Assembly: GCF_017873135.1 (NCBI RefSeq)
Contig: NZ_JAGGJV010000002.1
Span: forward strand, 496,001-560,000
Length of the DNA: 64,000 nt
Direction: 5' to 3'
Source of the DNA: Rhizobium herbae
Lineage (GTDB): Bacteria > Pseudomonadota > Alphaproteobacteria > Rhizobiales > Rhizobiaceae
The notes beneath the pieces were generated by a model that searched no databases, was not told the origin of the DNA, and was given only the letters and a program-made list of their open reading frames with translations. Both the position numbers and the translations under genes were made by a program. Position 1 is the first letter of the stretch; every line of letters begins with the position of its first letter. This document shows positions 9,240 through 18,826 of this stretch, in pieces.

Positions 9240-10139
9240 TCAGATTTTTGCATCGACCTCGACGGCTTGCGGGATGGCCGGTTGGGCACCCGCTTTCAGG
9301 CAGGCAAGCGAGCCGGCAACCGCGGCACGGCGCAGCGCAGCGTCGAAATCGATGCCGGCATCAAGGCTGGCTGCGAGATAACCGCAGAAGGTATCGCCGG
9401 CACCGACCGTGTCGACCGGTTCGATCTTCAGCCCCTTGGCACGATGGATAGTGCCATTGCGCACGGCGACAACACCCTCGGCGCCAAGCGTCACGATGAC
9501 GGTCTGTCCCGTTTCGCGCGACAGTGCCTGCATGGCATCTTCGCGTTCAGCCGCGGACAACCCCTCGCGTCCGGCCAGCAATTCGAACTCGGTCTCGTTG
9601 GCAACGACAATATCGGCCATCCGCCCGAGCCGCGCGGCGTCTGGTGTCAGCGGGGCGATATTGATGATCGAGGTGACGCCCTTGCTTTTTGCAGCGACCA
9701 GCGCCCTTTCCACCGACGCGGCCGGGATTTCAAGTTGCAGCATCAGCGTATCGCCCGGCGACATGGCGTCGACGGCGGCAGCGGCATCCAGTTCGCTGAC
9801 CGTGCCATTGGCGCTCGCCACGACCACGATGACGTTCTCGCCATCGCCGCCGACGAGAATATGCGCAGTGCCTGTAGGTTCGCTTGCAATCTTGGTGAAG
9901 GACAGGTCGGTTCCCGCCTCTTTCATCAAGGCAAGCGCCCCATCGGCAAAACTGTCCGATCCGACGGCTCCGGCCATGCGCACAGAGGCTCCGGCTCTGG
10001 TTGCAGCCAATGCCTGGTTGGCCCCCTTGCCGCCGGCCGCGGTCGAAAATCCTGTTCCGGCAACGGTCTCGCCGGGCTTCGGCAGGCGTGCCGTGGTGGC
10101 GATCAGGTCCATGTTGATGGAACCGAAAACTGTAATCAT
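9240..10139 (-). CDS. rbsK: Ribokinase (PfkB family)
   Basis: Ribokinase phosphorylates D-ribose at O5 using ATP. The 299-residue protein opens with the PfkB pattern ITVFGSINMDLIA, has the substrate motif GGKGANQALAATRAGA near residues 37–52 and the catalytic motif DTVGAGDTFCGYL near 243–255, where the second Asp is the base. Length is normal. No ribose transporter is nearby; rmuC lies 50 bases upstream on the same strand. The fit to RbsK is good, but another sugar kinase of the same family is possible. Confidence 0.88.
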   Translation of the reverse strand: MITVFGSINMDLIATTARLPKPGETVAGTGFSTAAGGKGANQALAATRAGASVRMAGAVGSDSFADGALALMKEAGTDLSFTKIASEPTGTAHILVGGDGENVIVVVASANGTVSELDAAAAVDAMSPGDTLMLQLEIPAASVERALVAAKSKGVTSIINIAPLTPDAARLGRMADIVVANETEFELLAGREGLSAAEREDAMQALSRETGQTVIVTLGAEGVVAVRNGTIHRAKGLKIEPVDTVGAGDTFCGYLAASLDAGIDFDAALRRAAVAGSLACLKAGAQPAIPQAVEVDAKI

Positions 10140-10189
10140 CTGAAGCGTCTCCCCGGCAGTCGATTTTTGCCGGACAGTGCCCGAGAGGG

Positions 10190-11389
10190 TCAGTCCTCGT
10201 CAACCACCCGCAGCTTCAATTGTCCGACGCGATTGTCGAACGACTTCGGTTCCGCTTTGGCATCGGGCGACGAACCGGCTGCTTCGAGATCCAGCGCCTC
10301 GATCCGGGTGCCGCGCCGCTTGAGTTTCTCCGATGAGGTCAGGATGTCGTCGACATCCTTCTGCGTGGTGAGGAAATGGCCGTGCAGCTTGCGCACGCGG
10401 TCGTCAAGGCGGGTCAGGTCCTCCATCAGCCGGATTACCTCGCCCTGGATCAGATGTGCCTGCTCGCGCATCCTGGCATCGCGCAGGATCGACTGGATGA
10501 CCTGGATCGACAGCATCAGAAGCGATGGCGAGACGATGACGATCCGCGACCGATGTGCCTTCTGGACGATGCCTTCGAAATGCTCGTGGATTTCCGCGAA
10601 GATCGATTCGGAGGGAACGAACAGGAAGGCGGTGTCCTGCGTCTCGCCGGGGATCAGGTATTTCCCCGAAATATCCCGGATATGCACCTCCATGTCGCGG
10701 CGGAACTGCTGCTGCGCCTGATGGGCCGCTTCGGGATTTTGGGCGCTGCGAATCGCGTTCCAGCCTTCGAGCGGAAACTTGGCATCGATCACCAGTGCCG
10801 GCTGGCCGTTCGGCATGCGGATGGTGCAGTCCGGCCGCGACCCGTTGGAAAGCGTCGTCTGAAAGGCATAGGCCCCCATCGGCAGGCCGTCGGCGATGAT
10901 CGTTTCCATGCGCGACTGGCCGAAGGCGCCGCGCGTCTGCTTGTTGGAGAGGATACTCTGCAACCCGGCCATGTCTTTCGCCAGCGACTGGATATTGGTC
11001 TGCGCGGTGTCGATCACCGCCAGCCGCTCCTGCAGCCGCCGCAGGTTTTCATGCGTCGCCTTCGTCTGCTCGGTGATTGAGGTGCCGAGCCGGTGCGTCA
11101 TGCCGTCGATCCGCTGGCTGATCGACTGGTTGAGTTCGGATTGGCGCGCGCCGAAAACGTCCGCCATCGCTGCGATGCGGCCCTGCATCTCGGTCTGCGC
11201 GGCCAGGAGCGCGGTCATGCGCTGCTCAGCGTCCAGCGCTGCTTGCCGGTTCCGCCGCTTGCCAAGAACCGCCGGGATGCCTGCAAAAAGCAGGACGACA
11301 ACTGCGCCGAACAGGCACATGCCGAGGGTAACCGTATAGGAGCCGAGAATGAAAAGCGGCTGATCGAGCGTGAGAATTGTTGGTTCCAT
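10190..11389 (-). CDS. rmuC: DNA recombination protein RmuC
   Basis: RmuC is a predicted nuclease-like protein that limits rearrangements at inverted repeats. The 399-residue product has an N-terminal membrane anchor (about residues 17–38), a long coiled coil to about residue 150, and the C-terminal RmuC domain with [17 protein letters not shown] and [14 protein letters not shown]. The last contains the D-x-K pattern expected of the restriction-endonuclease-like fold. It is transcribed away from def and lies 50 bases before rbsK. Confidence 0.93.
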   Translation of the reverse strand: MEPTILTLDQPLFILGSYTVTLGMCLFGAVVVLLFAGIPAVLGKRRNRQAALDAEQRMTALLAAQTEMQGRIAAMADVFGARQSELNQSISQRIDGMTHRLGTSITEQTKATHENLRRLQERLAVIDTAQTNIQSLAKDMAGLQSILSNKQTRGAFGQSRMETIIADGLPMGAYAFQTTLSNGSRPDCTIRMPNGQPALVIDAKFPLEGWNAIRSAQNPEAAHQAQQQFRRDMEVHIRDISGKYLIPGETQDTAFLFVPSESIFAEIHEHFEGIVQKAHRSRIVIVSPSLLMLSIQVIQSILRDARMREQAHLIQGEVIRLMEDLTRLDDRVRKLHGHFLTTQKDVDDILTSSEKLKRRGTRIEALDLEAAGSSPDAKAEPKSFDNRVGQLKLRVVDED

Positions 11390-11533
11390 CGGCGCAGCCT
11401 AAGCGAATTCGGGATGGGTGACCAGATCAAAACAGGAACATTGATGAATCGAACGATACGAACTGCCGCATTCGCTGCAAAAATCTTGAAAACGAGAATT
11501 CCATCGACGCGAAAGATCGGTTATGGGAGCCAG

Positions 11534-12058
11534 ATGACCATCAAGCCGCTCATCATTCTTCCCGACCCCGTGCTGCGCCAGCTGTCCAAGCCGGTCGAGA
11601 CCGTCGACGCCGATGTCCGCCGTCTGGCCGACGACATGCTGGACACGATGTATGATGCGCCGGGCATCGGCCTTGCGGCGATCCAGATCGGCGTGCCGCG
11701 TCAGATGCTGGTGATCGATGTGTCGAAGGAGGGTGAGGAAAAGCAGCCGCAGGTCTTCATCAACCCGAAGATTCTGGTCATGTCGGACGAGCGCTCGGTC
11801 TATGAGGAAGGCTGCCTGTCGATCCCGGACTACTACGCCGAGGTCGAGCGCCCTGCGACGATTACCGTCCAATATATCGACCTCGATGGGAAGCAGTTGA
11901 CCGCCCAGGCCGACGGGCTGCTGGCGACGTGCCTGCAGCACGAGATCGACCACCTCAACGGTGTGCTGTTCATCGATCATATCTCCAAGCTCAAGCGCGA
12001 AATGGTGATCCGCAAGTTCGCCAAGGCGGCCAAGACCCGCGGCGCCAAGGCGATCTGA
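11534..12058 (+). CDS. def: Peptide deformylase
   Basis: Def removes the formyl group from the N-terminal methionine of new proteins. The 174-residue protein has all three family motifs: [17 protein letters not shown] (metal-binding Cys) and QHEIDHLNG (two metal-binding His and the catalytic Glu). The frame is open upstream, but ATG 11534 gives the normal [12 protein letters not shown] start and follows GGGAG. In related genomes def directly precedes fmt; here a toxin-antitoxin pair sits between them. Confidence 0.97.
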   Translation: MTIKPLIILPDPVLRQLSKPVETVDADVRRLADDMLDTMYDAPGIGLAAIQIGVPRQMLVIDVSKEGEEKQPQVFINPKILVMSDERSVYEEGCLSIPDYYAEVERPATITVQYIDLDGKQLTAQADGLLATCLQHEIDHLNGVLFIDHISKLKREMVIRKFAKAAKTRGAKAI

Positions 12059-12087
12059 CGCTTCCATTGAAAATCAGGGCCTCTGCG

Positions 12088-12112
12088 ACTATGATATCAC
12101 TGATATCATAGT
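12088..12112. promoter_or_regulatory. Perfect palindrome, probable toxin-antitoxin operator
   Basis: ACTATGATATCA and its exact reverse complement flank a single central C, giving 12-bp arms. The palindrome abuts the GGAGG ribosome site (12113–12117) of the antitoxin gene. Ribbon-helix-helix antitoxins of the FitA/VapB type repress their own operons through such sites, so this is the likely operator; binding is inferred. Confidence 0.75.
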
Positions 12113-12123
12113 GGAGGTTGCGT

Positions 12124-12384
12124 ATGGGCGATCTGCTTCTTCGTGGAATGGATGATGCTCTGAAGATCGAATTGCAGGAAAGCGCGCGCCGAAACGGCCG
12201 CAGTCTTTCCGACGAGGCCATTGTACAAATTCGCTCTGCATTGGAGAGGGAACAACATCGTGGGCAAGCGGCCGGACAGCGGCTGCGTGCCGTCTTGGGC
12301 GATGCTAAATTTGATGACGACGAGCTGCACGCCATCGAGGCGTTTCGCAAGCAACCCGATCGCTCGCCACCAGACTTCAAATGA
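12124..12384 (+). CDS. FitA/VapB-like ribbon-helix-helix antitoxin
   Basis: This 86-residue protein should neutralise the PIN-domain toxin encoded next and repress the operon. The N-terminal 45 residues (GDLLLRGMDDALKIELQESA, then RRNGRSLSDEAIVQIRSAL) fit an Arc-type ribbon-helix-helix fold with one beta strand and two helices. The C-terminus is charged and would wrap the toxin. A TTG six bases upstream is in frame, but ATG 12124 lies six bases after GGAGG and is preferred. The stop overlaps the toxin start by four bases (ATGA), typical of coupled translation. Confidence 0.87.
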   Translation: MGDLLLRGMDDALKIELQESARRNGRSLSDEAIVQIRSALEREQHRGQAAGQRLRAVLGDAKFDDDELHAIEAFRKQPDRSPPDFK

Positions 12385-12800
12385 TTGTCCTCGACACCAA
12401 CGTCATTTCGGAACTGCAAGGGCGGCGGCATAGCGAACGCATCCTTCGATGGTTAGACGCCTATGATAGCGAGGCCGTCTTCCTGACGGCGATTGCCATG
12501 GCCGAAATCCATTTCAGTATCGCCTTGCTGGATCAAGGAGCACGGCGAGAAAATCTCCATCAAACGTTCATGCGCATTGAGAATGAGTTTTCCGGGCGAA
12601 TCCTGAGTTTCTCGCAAACTGCGGCTGCGCGATATGGGGCCATTGCTGCGCACCGTCAAAAGGCGGGAAAATCGATCGAAACCAAGGACGCCATGATCGC
12701 CGCGATCTGCCTTTCTCACGATGCGACGCTGGCGACGCGGAATGTAAAAGACTTCGAGGGGCTTGATTTGAAGCTCGTAAACCCGTTTGAAGAGGCCTGA
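12381..12800 (+). CDS. FitB/VapC-like PIN-domain toxin (predicted endoribonuclease)
   Basis: The 139-residue protein is a PIN-domain ribonuclease toxin. The acidic metal-binding residues are visible in LDTNVISEL (residue 5), TAIAMAEIHFS (near 44), ETKDAMIAA (near 103) and TRNVKDFEG (near 122), so the enzyme looks intact. TxxxxxE after DTN and the overall length match FitB-type VapC proteins. The target RNA cannot be told from sequence. The gene is translationally coupled to the antitoxin and ends 24 bases before fmt. Confidence 0.9.
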   Translation: MIVLDTNVISELQGRRHSERILRWLDAYDSEAVFLTAIAMAEIHFSIALLDQGARRENLHQTFMRIENEFSGRILSFSQTAAARYGAIAAHRQKAGKSIETKDAMIAAICLSHDATLATRNVKDFEGLDLKLVNPFEEA

Positions 12801-12824
12801 TTCAGAAACGGGAGTCCGCGCACC

Positions 12825-13760
12825 GTGCCGCTTCGCATCATCTTCATGGGAACGCCCGAATTTTCGGTCCCGACACTGGCGGCATTGGCCGAGGCCGGAC
12901 ACAAGATCGTCGCGGTTTACACCCAGCCGCCGCGTCCGGGCGGACGCCGCGGTCTCGACCTGCAGAAATCGCCGGTGCATCAGGCCGCGGAACTGCTCGG
13001 CATTCCGGTGTTGACCCCCGCCAATTTCAAGGATGCGACCGACCGCCAGACGTTCCGCGATTTCGACGCCGATGTCGCGGTGGTGGTGGCTTACGGACTG
13101 CTGCTGCCGGAGGAAATCCTCAGCGGCACCCGGCTCGGCTGCTACAACGGCCATGCCTCGCTTTTGCCGCGCTGGCGGGGAGCGGCACCGATCCAGCGGG
13201 CGATCATGGCGGGAGACCATGAGACCGGCATGATGGTGATGAAGATGGACAAGGGCCTCGATACCGGCGACGTGGCGCTGACGAAGGTCGTTGCAATCGG
13301 CAGCGAGACGACGGCAGGCGAGCTGCATGACAAGCTGATGCTGGTCGGTGCCGGCCTGATGAAGGAAGCCATGGAAAAGCTCGATGGCGGTGACCTGCCG
13401 TTGACGCCGCAGGCCGAACGCGGCGTGATCTATGCGGCCAAGATCAGCAAGGCGGAGACGCGGATCGATTTTGGAAAGACCGCCACCGAGGTCCACAATC
13501 ACATTCGCGGGCTTTCACCGTTTCCCGGTGCCTGGTTCGAACTGGAGATCGGCGGCAAGCCGGAGCGGATAAAGGTGCTTTCCTCGGTGGTCGAAACCGC
13601 AGGCGGCGAGACTGGGACGGCTTTGTTCGACGACCTGACGATTGCCTGCGGCGATGGTTCGGTGCGGCTGACCCGGCTGCAGAAGGCTGGCGGCAAGGTG
13701 CTTGGTGCCGAGGACTTCCGGCGCGGCACGCCTATTCCCGCCGGCACAAGGCTTCCCTGA
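12825..13760 (+). CDS. fmt: Methionyl-tRNA formyltransferase
   Basis: Fmt formylates the initiator Met-tRNA using 10-formyl-tetrahydrofolate. The 311-residue protein begins [15 protein letters not shown] and has the catalytic-domain signature [16 protein letters not shown] near residues 110–125. The C-terminal tRNA-binding domain is complete. The start is GTG at 12825, with GGGAG ten bases before it. The stop overlaps the truA start (TGATG), so fmt and truA are coupled. The toxin gene lies directly upstream, and fmt may now be read partly from the toxin-antitoxin promoter. Confidence 0.97.
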   Translation: MPLRIIFMGTPEFSVPTLAALAEAGHKIVAVYTQPPRPGGRRGLDLQKSPVHQAAELLGIPVLTPANFKDATDRQTFRDFDADVAVVVAYGLLLPEEILSGTRLGCYNGHASLLPRWRGAAPIQRAIMAGDHETGMMVMKMDKGLDTGDVALTKVVAIGSETTAGELHDKLMLVGAGLMKEAMEKLDGGDLPLTPQAERGVIYAAKISKAETRIDFGKTATEVHNHIRGLSPFPGAWFELEIGGKPERIKVLSSVVETAGGETGTALFDDLTIACGDGSVRLTRLQKAGGKVLGAEDFRRGTPIPAGTRLP

Positions 13761-14503
13761 TGCCGCGTTTCCGCATGACCATCGAATATGACGGCTCGAA
13801 TTATGTCGGCTGGCAGCGACAGGACAATGGTCCCTCCGTGCAGGGCGCCGTCGAAAAGGCGATCCTGGCCCTGACCCGCGAGGTCGTGTTGATCCGGGGG
13901 GCTGGGCGCACCGATTCCGGGGTGCATGCTCGGGGACAGGTAGCGCATGCCGATTTGACACGGCAATGGAAGCCGGAGACGTTGCGCAATGCGCTGAACG
14001 CCTATCTCGGCCGGGCCGGGGAGCAGGTGTCGATCATCGACACGGCCGAGGTGTCCGACGATTTCGACGCGCGGTTTTCGGCGCTTCGGCGGCATTATCT
14101 CTATCGCATCATTTCGCGGCCGTCTCCGTTGGCTCTGGAGGCGAAGCGGGCATGGTGGGTGTCGAAGCCGATCGACCACGCGGCGATGCACGCGGCGGCG
14201 CAGATGCTGGTCGGTTATCACGACTTCACCACCTTCCGCTCCACCCATTGCCAGGCAAACAGCCCGTGGCGGACGCTCGACCGGCTCGACGTGACGCGGG
14301 ACGGGGAGGTGATCGAGATCCGGGCGACGGCGCAAAGTTTCCTGCACAACCAGATCCGTTCCTTTGCCGGCACCCTGAAGATGGTGGGCGATGGCCGGTG
14401 GACGCCGGATGATGTGCGCGCCGCGCTGGAGGCGAGAGACCGCAAGGCCTGCGGTCCCGTCGCGCCGCCGGACGGGCTTTATTTCATGCAGGTCGACTAC
14501 TGA
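13760..14503 (+). CDS. truA: tRNA pseudouridine(38-40) synthase
   Basis: TruA converts uridines 38–40 of the tRNA anticodon arm to pseudouridine. The 247-residue protein starts [20 protein letters not shown] and contains [17 protein letters not shown] with the catalytic Asp (of RTDSGVHA) near residue 55. The C-terminal [15 protein letters not shown] motif is also present. It overlaps fmt by one base, and its 3' end overlaps the opposing membrane-protein gene by seven bases. Confidence 0.97.
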   Translation: MPRFRMTIEYDGSNYVGWQRQDNGPSVQGAVEKAILALTREVVLIRGAGRTDSGVHARGQVAHADLTRQWKPETLRNALNAYLGRAGEQVSIIDTAEVSDDFDARFSALRRHYLYRIISRPSPLALEAKRAWWVSKPIDHAAMHAAAQMLVGYHDFTTFRSTHCQANSPWRTLDRLDVTRDGEVIEIRATAQSFLHNQIRSFAGTLKMVGDGRWTPDDVRAALEARDRKACGPVAPPDGLYFMQVDY

Positions 14504-15108
14504 ACCGCGGCGTAGACCGGCATCAGGCCGAACAGGTCGGGCAGGGCGTTGCTGAGCATCAGCGGCAGCAGGATCAAAAGCGCTGATATCGCCGAGGCGA
14601 GCAGCATCTGGCCGCTGGCAATGGTTTTCACCAGCCGGAAAATCGCCGTGAAATTGACGATCAGCAGAATGAAGGACAGCAGGTAGGACAAGCCTTCGCT
14701 GCCCGGAAGCACGAGCCGCAGCGCCAGCGGAACGGCCATGGCATAGGCCATGGGCACGGAGAGCCAGTTTGTGGTGATCACGATCGGTGCCAGCATCGCG
14801 CCATAGCCGAGCGGCTTTGCCAGAGCGGCGATGATGATCAGCGGCACTATCCAGATGACCGTATCGACAAGGAACAGCTTGAGGATGAAGACGAGGCCCG
14901 TTTCGGTGCCGTCCGGCATCTGCGCAAGATAGAAGAGGCGCCAGGCCCCCCAGCCGACGGCCATGGCCGGCAGGCACCACAGGAAGGCTGCAAAGGAGCG
15001 CCAGACGCCGGAGGCCGAGATGTCGAGCCAGTCGAAGCCGCTTCTGTCGCCGAGGATCAGCAGCCACAGGCCCTTGATGTAGATGCCGATTTCCTCAATC
15101 TGCGGCAT
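14497..15108 (-). CDS. Conserved polytopic membrane protein of unknown function
   Basis: The 203-residue protein has about five hydrophobic stretches (for example [19 protein letters not shown] and [17 protein letters not shown]) and no enzyme motif I recognise. ATG 15108 was chosen because it gives [15 protein letters not shown] and overlaps the dapE stop by 14 bases, suggesting coupled translation. A protein of this type commonly follows dapE in Rhizobiaceae. Its role is unknown. Confidence 0.8.
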   Translation of the reverse strand: MPQIEEIGIYIKGLWLLILGDRSGFDWLDISASGVWRSFAAFLWCLPAMAVGWGAWRLFYLAQMPDGTETGLVFILKLFLVDTVIWIVPLIIIAALAKPLGYGAMLAPIVITTNWLSVPMAYAMAVPLALRLVLPGSEGLSYLLSFILLIVNFTAIFRLVKTIASGQMLLASAISALLILLPLMLSNALPDLFGLMPVYAAVQ

Positions 15109-16291
15109 GGCCAAACCAGCGGCTGATGAAGACTTCATAGATTCCGGTCAGGGTTTCGAGATCGGCGACGGCGACCCGCTCGTCGACCATGTGCATGGTC
15201 TGGCCGACAAGGCCGAATTCGACGACCGGGCAATAATCCTTGATGAAACGGGCGTCGGATGTTCCGCCTGTCGTCGACAGTTTCGGCTCGCGACCGGTGA
15301 CGGCCTCGACGGCGCCGGACAGCGAGGCGATCAGCGCGTTGTTGCGGGTGAGGAAGACATGGCTCGGGCGCTCGCTCCAGGCGATGTCGTATTTGACCGG
15401 CTGACGGCCCGGACGCAGCACGCCGTCGGCCGCGGCGCGGTCGAGCCTCGCGATGATCTCGGCCTTCAGGCTGTCGGCCTCCCAGGTATCGTTGAAGCGG
15501 ATGTTGAAGCTCGCGGTCGCCTTGGCCGGAATGACGTTGACCGCCTTGTTGCCGACGTCGATCGTCGTCACCTCGAGATTGGACGGCTGGAAAGTGTCGG
15601 TGCCACCGTCGAAGGGCGGATCCATCAGCGCCTGCGTCAACGCCAGAATGCCGCGCACCGGGCTGTCGGCCAGATGCGGATAGGCGGCGTGGCCCTGGAC
15701 GCCGTGTACGGTGATGGTGCCGGACAGCGAGCCGCGCCGGCCGATCTTGATCATGTCGCCGAGCTGGTCCGGATTGGTCGGCTCGCCGACGAGGCAGGCA
15801 TCCCAGCGCTCGCCCTTGGCGGCGGCCCATTCGAGCAGCTTGGTGGTGCCGTTGATCGCCGGGCCTTCCTCGTCGCCGGTGATCAGGAACGAGATCGAGC
15901 CCCTGGGCGGGCCGTTGTTTTCGATATGACGGGCGACGGCTGCGACAAAGCAGGCGATGCCGCCCTTCATGTCGACGGCGCCGCGGCCGTACATCTCTCC
16001 ATCGGCGATATCGGCCGAAAACGGGCCATGCGTCCAGGCGGCTTCGTCGCCGACCGGCACGACGTCGGTATGGCCGGCAAACATCAGATGCGGGCTACCG
16101 GTGCCAAGGCGAGCATAGAGGTTTTCAATATCCGGCGTGCCGTCCTCGCGCGCCGTCACCCGGTCGACCGCAAAGCCGAGCGGCTTCAGCATGGTTTCAA
16201 GCGCCGCCAGGGCGCCGCCTTCGGCGGGCGTCACGGAAGGGCAGCGGATGAGGGTGGAGAGATTGGCGACGGGATCGGTAGCGGTCATCAA
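15095..16291 (-). CDS. dapE: Succinyl-diaminopimelate desuccinylase
   Basis: DapE hydrolyses N-succinyl-LL-diaminopimelate on the route to lysine and meso-diaminopimelate for peptidoglycan. The 398-residue metallopeptidase-family protein shows [13 protein letters not shown] (zinc His), [14 protein letters not shown] (bridging Asp) and [11 protein letters not shown] (catalytic Glu and zinc Glu). Length is normal. Its pathway partner dapD is also on the minus strand but about 18.4 kb away. In many relatives only a DUF805 gene separates the two. Confidence 0.96.
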   Translation of the reverse strand: MMTATDPVANLSTLIRCPSVTPAEGGALAALETMLKPLGFAVDRVTAREDGTPDIENLYARLGTGSPHLMFAGHTDVVPVGDEAAWTHGPFSADIADGEMYGRGAVDMKGGIACFVAAVARHIENNGPPRGSISFLITGDEEGPAINGTTKLLEWAAAKGERWDACLVGEPTNPDQLGDMIKIGRRGSLSGTITVHGVQGHAAYPHLADSPVRGILALTQALMDPPFDGGTDTFQPSNLEVTTIDVGNKAVNVIPAKATASFNIRFNDTWEADSLKAEIIARLDRAAADGVLRPGRQPVKYDIAWSERPSHVFLTRNNALIASLSGAVEAVTGREPKLSTTGGTSDARFIKDYCPVVEFGLVGQTMHMVDERVAVADLETLTGIYEVFISRWFGHAAD

Positions 16292-16370
16292 GAAAGCCTG
16301 TTGTTTCGCGACGTTGGTTTAGCCGATCCATACCGGGCTGTCACGGGGTGGGGGCATTCGCATATGAAAA

Positions 16371-16505
16371 GTCCCCTCCCCAACCCCTCCCCACAAGGGG
16401 GAGGGGCTTAAACTGCCGCTCTTTCCATGGCTGGAAACGAGGCCTTGCAGCTGGGGTTCTCCCCCCTTGTGGGGGAGATGGCCGACAGGCCAGAGGGGGT
16501 CTTTT
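16371..16505. repeat. Rhizobial-type palindromic intergenic repeat
   Basis: Two inverted half-elements face each other: CCCCTCCC, CACAA, GGGGGAGGGG at 16384–16405 and TCTCCCCCC, TTGTG, GGGGGAGA at 16458–16477. The second continues into TGGCCGACAGGCCAGAGGGGG. This style of repeat is dispersed between genes in Rhizobiaceae. It lies directly upstream of dapE. Confidence 0.75.
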
Positions 16506-16610
16506 TCCATATGCGATAGCCCTGTTTCCTTGAGGGAGCGCGCGGCAGCCGCAACGGCCTTCAGCCACGCCCGGAAAATCCGCCGTGGGTTTGCCTGATG
16601 TTTACTTGGC

Positions 16611-16668
16611 CGGGGCGCTGGAAAGTGCCGATGACTAAGTAATGTATATGACGCCTTCCAGCGCCCCG
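16611..16668. repeat. 13-bp perfect inverted repeat with 32-base spacer
   Basis: CGGGGCGCTGGAA at 16611–16623 is the exact reverse complement of TTCCAGCGCCCCG at 16656–16668. The spacer is AT-richer than the surroundings. It has no T-tract and no adjacent gene end. Confidence 0.6.
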
Positions 16669-17194
16669 TTCGGTGTTGGTCGACGGGCAACTCCGGTTTC
16701 TCTGCGCGGATGATCGGCGGCCTTTGCCAGGGTGGCGCTCACGATTGTCATCGCCGCGCCACGAAAGATATCGCTTTCGCGCTATCAGTCGCCGGTCCTC
16801 ATGTGTGCCTCACAGGCACGCCCCGCCATTTTGCAGACGAGAGGGAAACCATTTTCTGCCAATCCACCGGATGAAGGCTTACGTCTGTCCCCCATCCGGC
16901 ACCGGCTCCGCCTCACTGCCACGCCTGGCAGCGTATCCATTGGCGGAACGACGTCAGGATGACACAGGTTTGCGGGGCGGGGAAAAACGGGGATGAAAAT
17001 TCCTGCCGAAAAGGCGTCTCAATGTGGTCAGACTTGCCGGTCGTGGCATCGCAGCCAATGTGCGCCCTCTTGACTTCGCGTGATGAAGCGAGCGTGTTCG
17101 TCTCTTGTCCTCGTCTGCCTGCATCTGGCAAACGTGTCGGCAATCGACCCCGAGGCGCCCGCAAGAGCGCACCGCATTGAGACGGAGTTCAAGA
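16669..17194. other. Intergenic stretch with no recognised gene
   Basis: About 530 bases between the inverted repeat and the GreA-like gene. I see no coding pattern, RNA gene or clear promoter, apart from the GGAG ribosome site at 17184–17187 used by the next gene. Confidence 0.5.
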
Positions 17195-17677
17195 TTGAGC
17201 GTAGCCTTCACCAAGGAAGAAAGTTCCGAAACGGCTGCGGAAATCCTGCTGCCTGACCGCCCGATTTCACCGCACCCGAACCGTGTGACGCAAGCCGGAT
17301 TGAAGGCCCTGGAATTTCAGCTCCAGCAGGCGCGCGAGGCCTATGACGCAACGAGCGCAATCGAAGACGTCAATGAACGCCGGCGGCAGGCCGCAACCCC
17401 CTTGCGCGATACGCGCTACTTCGCAGCAAGAGTTCACACGGCCGAGGTTGTCCCCGACCCGGCTTCCACCGACAGTGTCGCCTTCGGCAGCACGGTGACC
17501 TTCAGCCGCAACGATGGGCGCGTGCAGACCTATCGTATCGTCGGCGAGGACGAGGCGGACCCCAAGGCCGGATCGATTTCCTTCGTCTCGCCGGTGGCAC
17601 GGCTTCTCATGGGCAAGGCTGTTGGGGATGTGGTGGGCGCTGAGGGGCAGGAACTTGAGATCATTGCGATTTCGTAG
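17195..17677 (+). CDS. GreA/GreB-family transcription factor
   Basis: Gre factors enter the RNA polymerase secondary channel and trigger cleavage of backtracked RNA. The 160-residue protein has an N-terminal coiled coil (about residues 28–90, with LKALEFQLQQAREAYDA and LRDTRYFAARVHTAEVV) and a C-terminal FKBP-like domain (SVAFGSTVTFS to LEIIAIS). No ATG fits; TTG 17195 follows GGAG by seven bases. It resembles the divergent Gre-like paralogues of rhizobia more than the housekeeping GreA, so a gene symbol is withheld. It stands alone, with gaps on both sides. Confidence 0.78.
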   Translation: MSVAFTKEESSETAAEILLPDRPISPHPNRVTQAGLKALEFQLQQAREAYDATSAIEDVNERRRQAATPLRDTRYFAARVHTAEVVPDPASTDSVAFGSTVTFSRNDGRVQTYRIVGEDEADPKAGSISFVSPVARLLMGKAVGDVVGAEGQELEIIAIS

Positions 17678-18037
17678 GGTGCCCGCCACGGCGTGAAGGC
17701 ACCGGCTCTGCAATTCGGGTTCACGGCCTTCTGCAATCGGCCTGGTTCGACCATGCCTTCATCGACGAGGGATACGGCGGCTTTGCGCCTTCATCCCGGT
17801 CGCCCACACCACCCTCATGAGTACCTGGATGCAGTCAGTCCGCTATTCGAGCGGTCACGTCGGGAACGCGCTGTCATTCCAGTCGTTCAAACCGCCCACT
17901 AAAGCTCCCAGAAGCAGTCGTTCTGATTGGCCAGTGGTCACATCCGGAATGCCCCATTCCCAACCGGTGCCTCCGGCCTCTTGTTGTCCGAACAGAACTC
18001 GATCGTGCTGACGTCGCAATGACACCCCAACCTCATT
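17678..18037. other. Intergenic stretch with no recognised gene
   Basis: About 360 bases between the GreA-like gene and the converging ProC-like gene. GGTGCC and GGCACC at 17680–17705 could form a weak hairpin after the Gre-like gene. Nothing else is recognised. Confidence 0.4.
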
Positions 18038-18823
18038 CTAGCTTTTCCCACCCTCGATACGTGCCAGCACTCTGTCCAGAGCCTGGGTCAGCGCCGCCTT
18101 TCCACCCTTTGTTTCAAATTCCGAGAGCACCTGTTCGTTCAGTCCACCCTTGGTGGCGAACTCCCGGCTCAGCAAGCTGAAGGATTCGATGCCCGGTTTT
18201 TGCGCCCTGTCTGCAAGGCTCTGAAAAAGCGGCGTGAGATAGGCTCGCCCCTTCGATCTCTCGAGGCCCTGGTCTGCCAGCCATTCCGTTGCGAATTCCA
18301 TGATGCCGAAGTAGGTCGACATCAGCGCGCTGACGGCCGCGAGAAGGTCATATTCCTTTTTCGTTTCGCACTGGACAGCATTGCCGAGGGCGTTGAACAA
18401 AGCCGCCGCTTCGACGTCCGGCGGATAGATGGCCGTTACGCCGAGACGGTCCTCGACGAACGGAAGCGGGATCGCCTGCACCAGATGCACGTCGGCGCCG
18501 ATCCAGTCGAGCAAGCTCTGCCGCTCCGTTGCCGCGACGACGCTGATGACCGATTGGCCCTGCCGGAACGAAAGCGCCTCGATAACCTCCCTGGCAATCT
18601 GCGGCCGGATCGCAAGAAAAACGATGTCGCTGAGATCGACGACGGCCTGATTATCCTTGGCCACGCGCACCGATGGGAAATCAGCGGCAAGCCGCGCGGC
18701 TATCTCCGCGCTGCGCGGAGAAAGGTGCACTTCGGCCGTATAAGGGGTGGTGGCCAGAAGTCCGCGAACCATCGCTTCGGTGATGGCGCCGGTGCCGACA
18801 AAGCCAATACTGTTGATGCTCAC
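18038..18823 (-). CDS. ProC-like (pyrroline-5-carboxylate reductase family) oxidoreductase
   Basis: The 261-residue protein has an N-terminal Rossmann fold (INSIGFVGTGAITEAMVRGL) and the ProC-type dinucleotide domain (DIVFLAIRPQIAREVIEAL). A helical C-terminal half matches the dimerisation domain of the family. It starts three bases after the GntR regulator stop, so the two are co-transcribed, divergently from the transport and catabolic genes. In this context it may reduce a cyclic imine made from a proline analogue rather than serve proline synthesis; that is inference. The usual C-terminal substrate motif is not well conserved. Confidence 0.8.
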   Translation of the reverse strand: MSINSIGFVGTGAITEAMVRGLLATTPYTAEVHLSPRSAEIAARLAADFPSVRVAKDNQAVVDLSDIVFLAIRPQIAREVIEALSFRQGQSVISVVAATERQSLLDWIGADVHLVQAIPLPFVEDRLGVTAIYPPDVEAAALFNALGNAVQCETKKEYDLLAAVSALMSTYFGIMEFATEWLADQGLERSKGRAYLTPLFQSLADRAQKPGIESFSLLSREFATKGGLNEQVLSEFETKGGKAALTQALDRVLARIEGGKS

Positions 18824-18826
18824 GAT

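Noticed and set aside
16371-16505. CRISPR array or insertion-sequence end
   Set aside because: There are only two inverted half-copies, no regular spacers and no transposase; it fits a dispersed intergenic palindrome.
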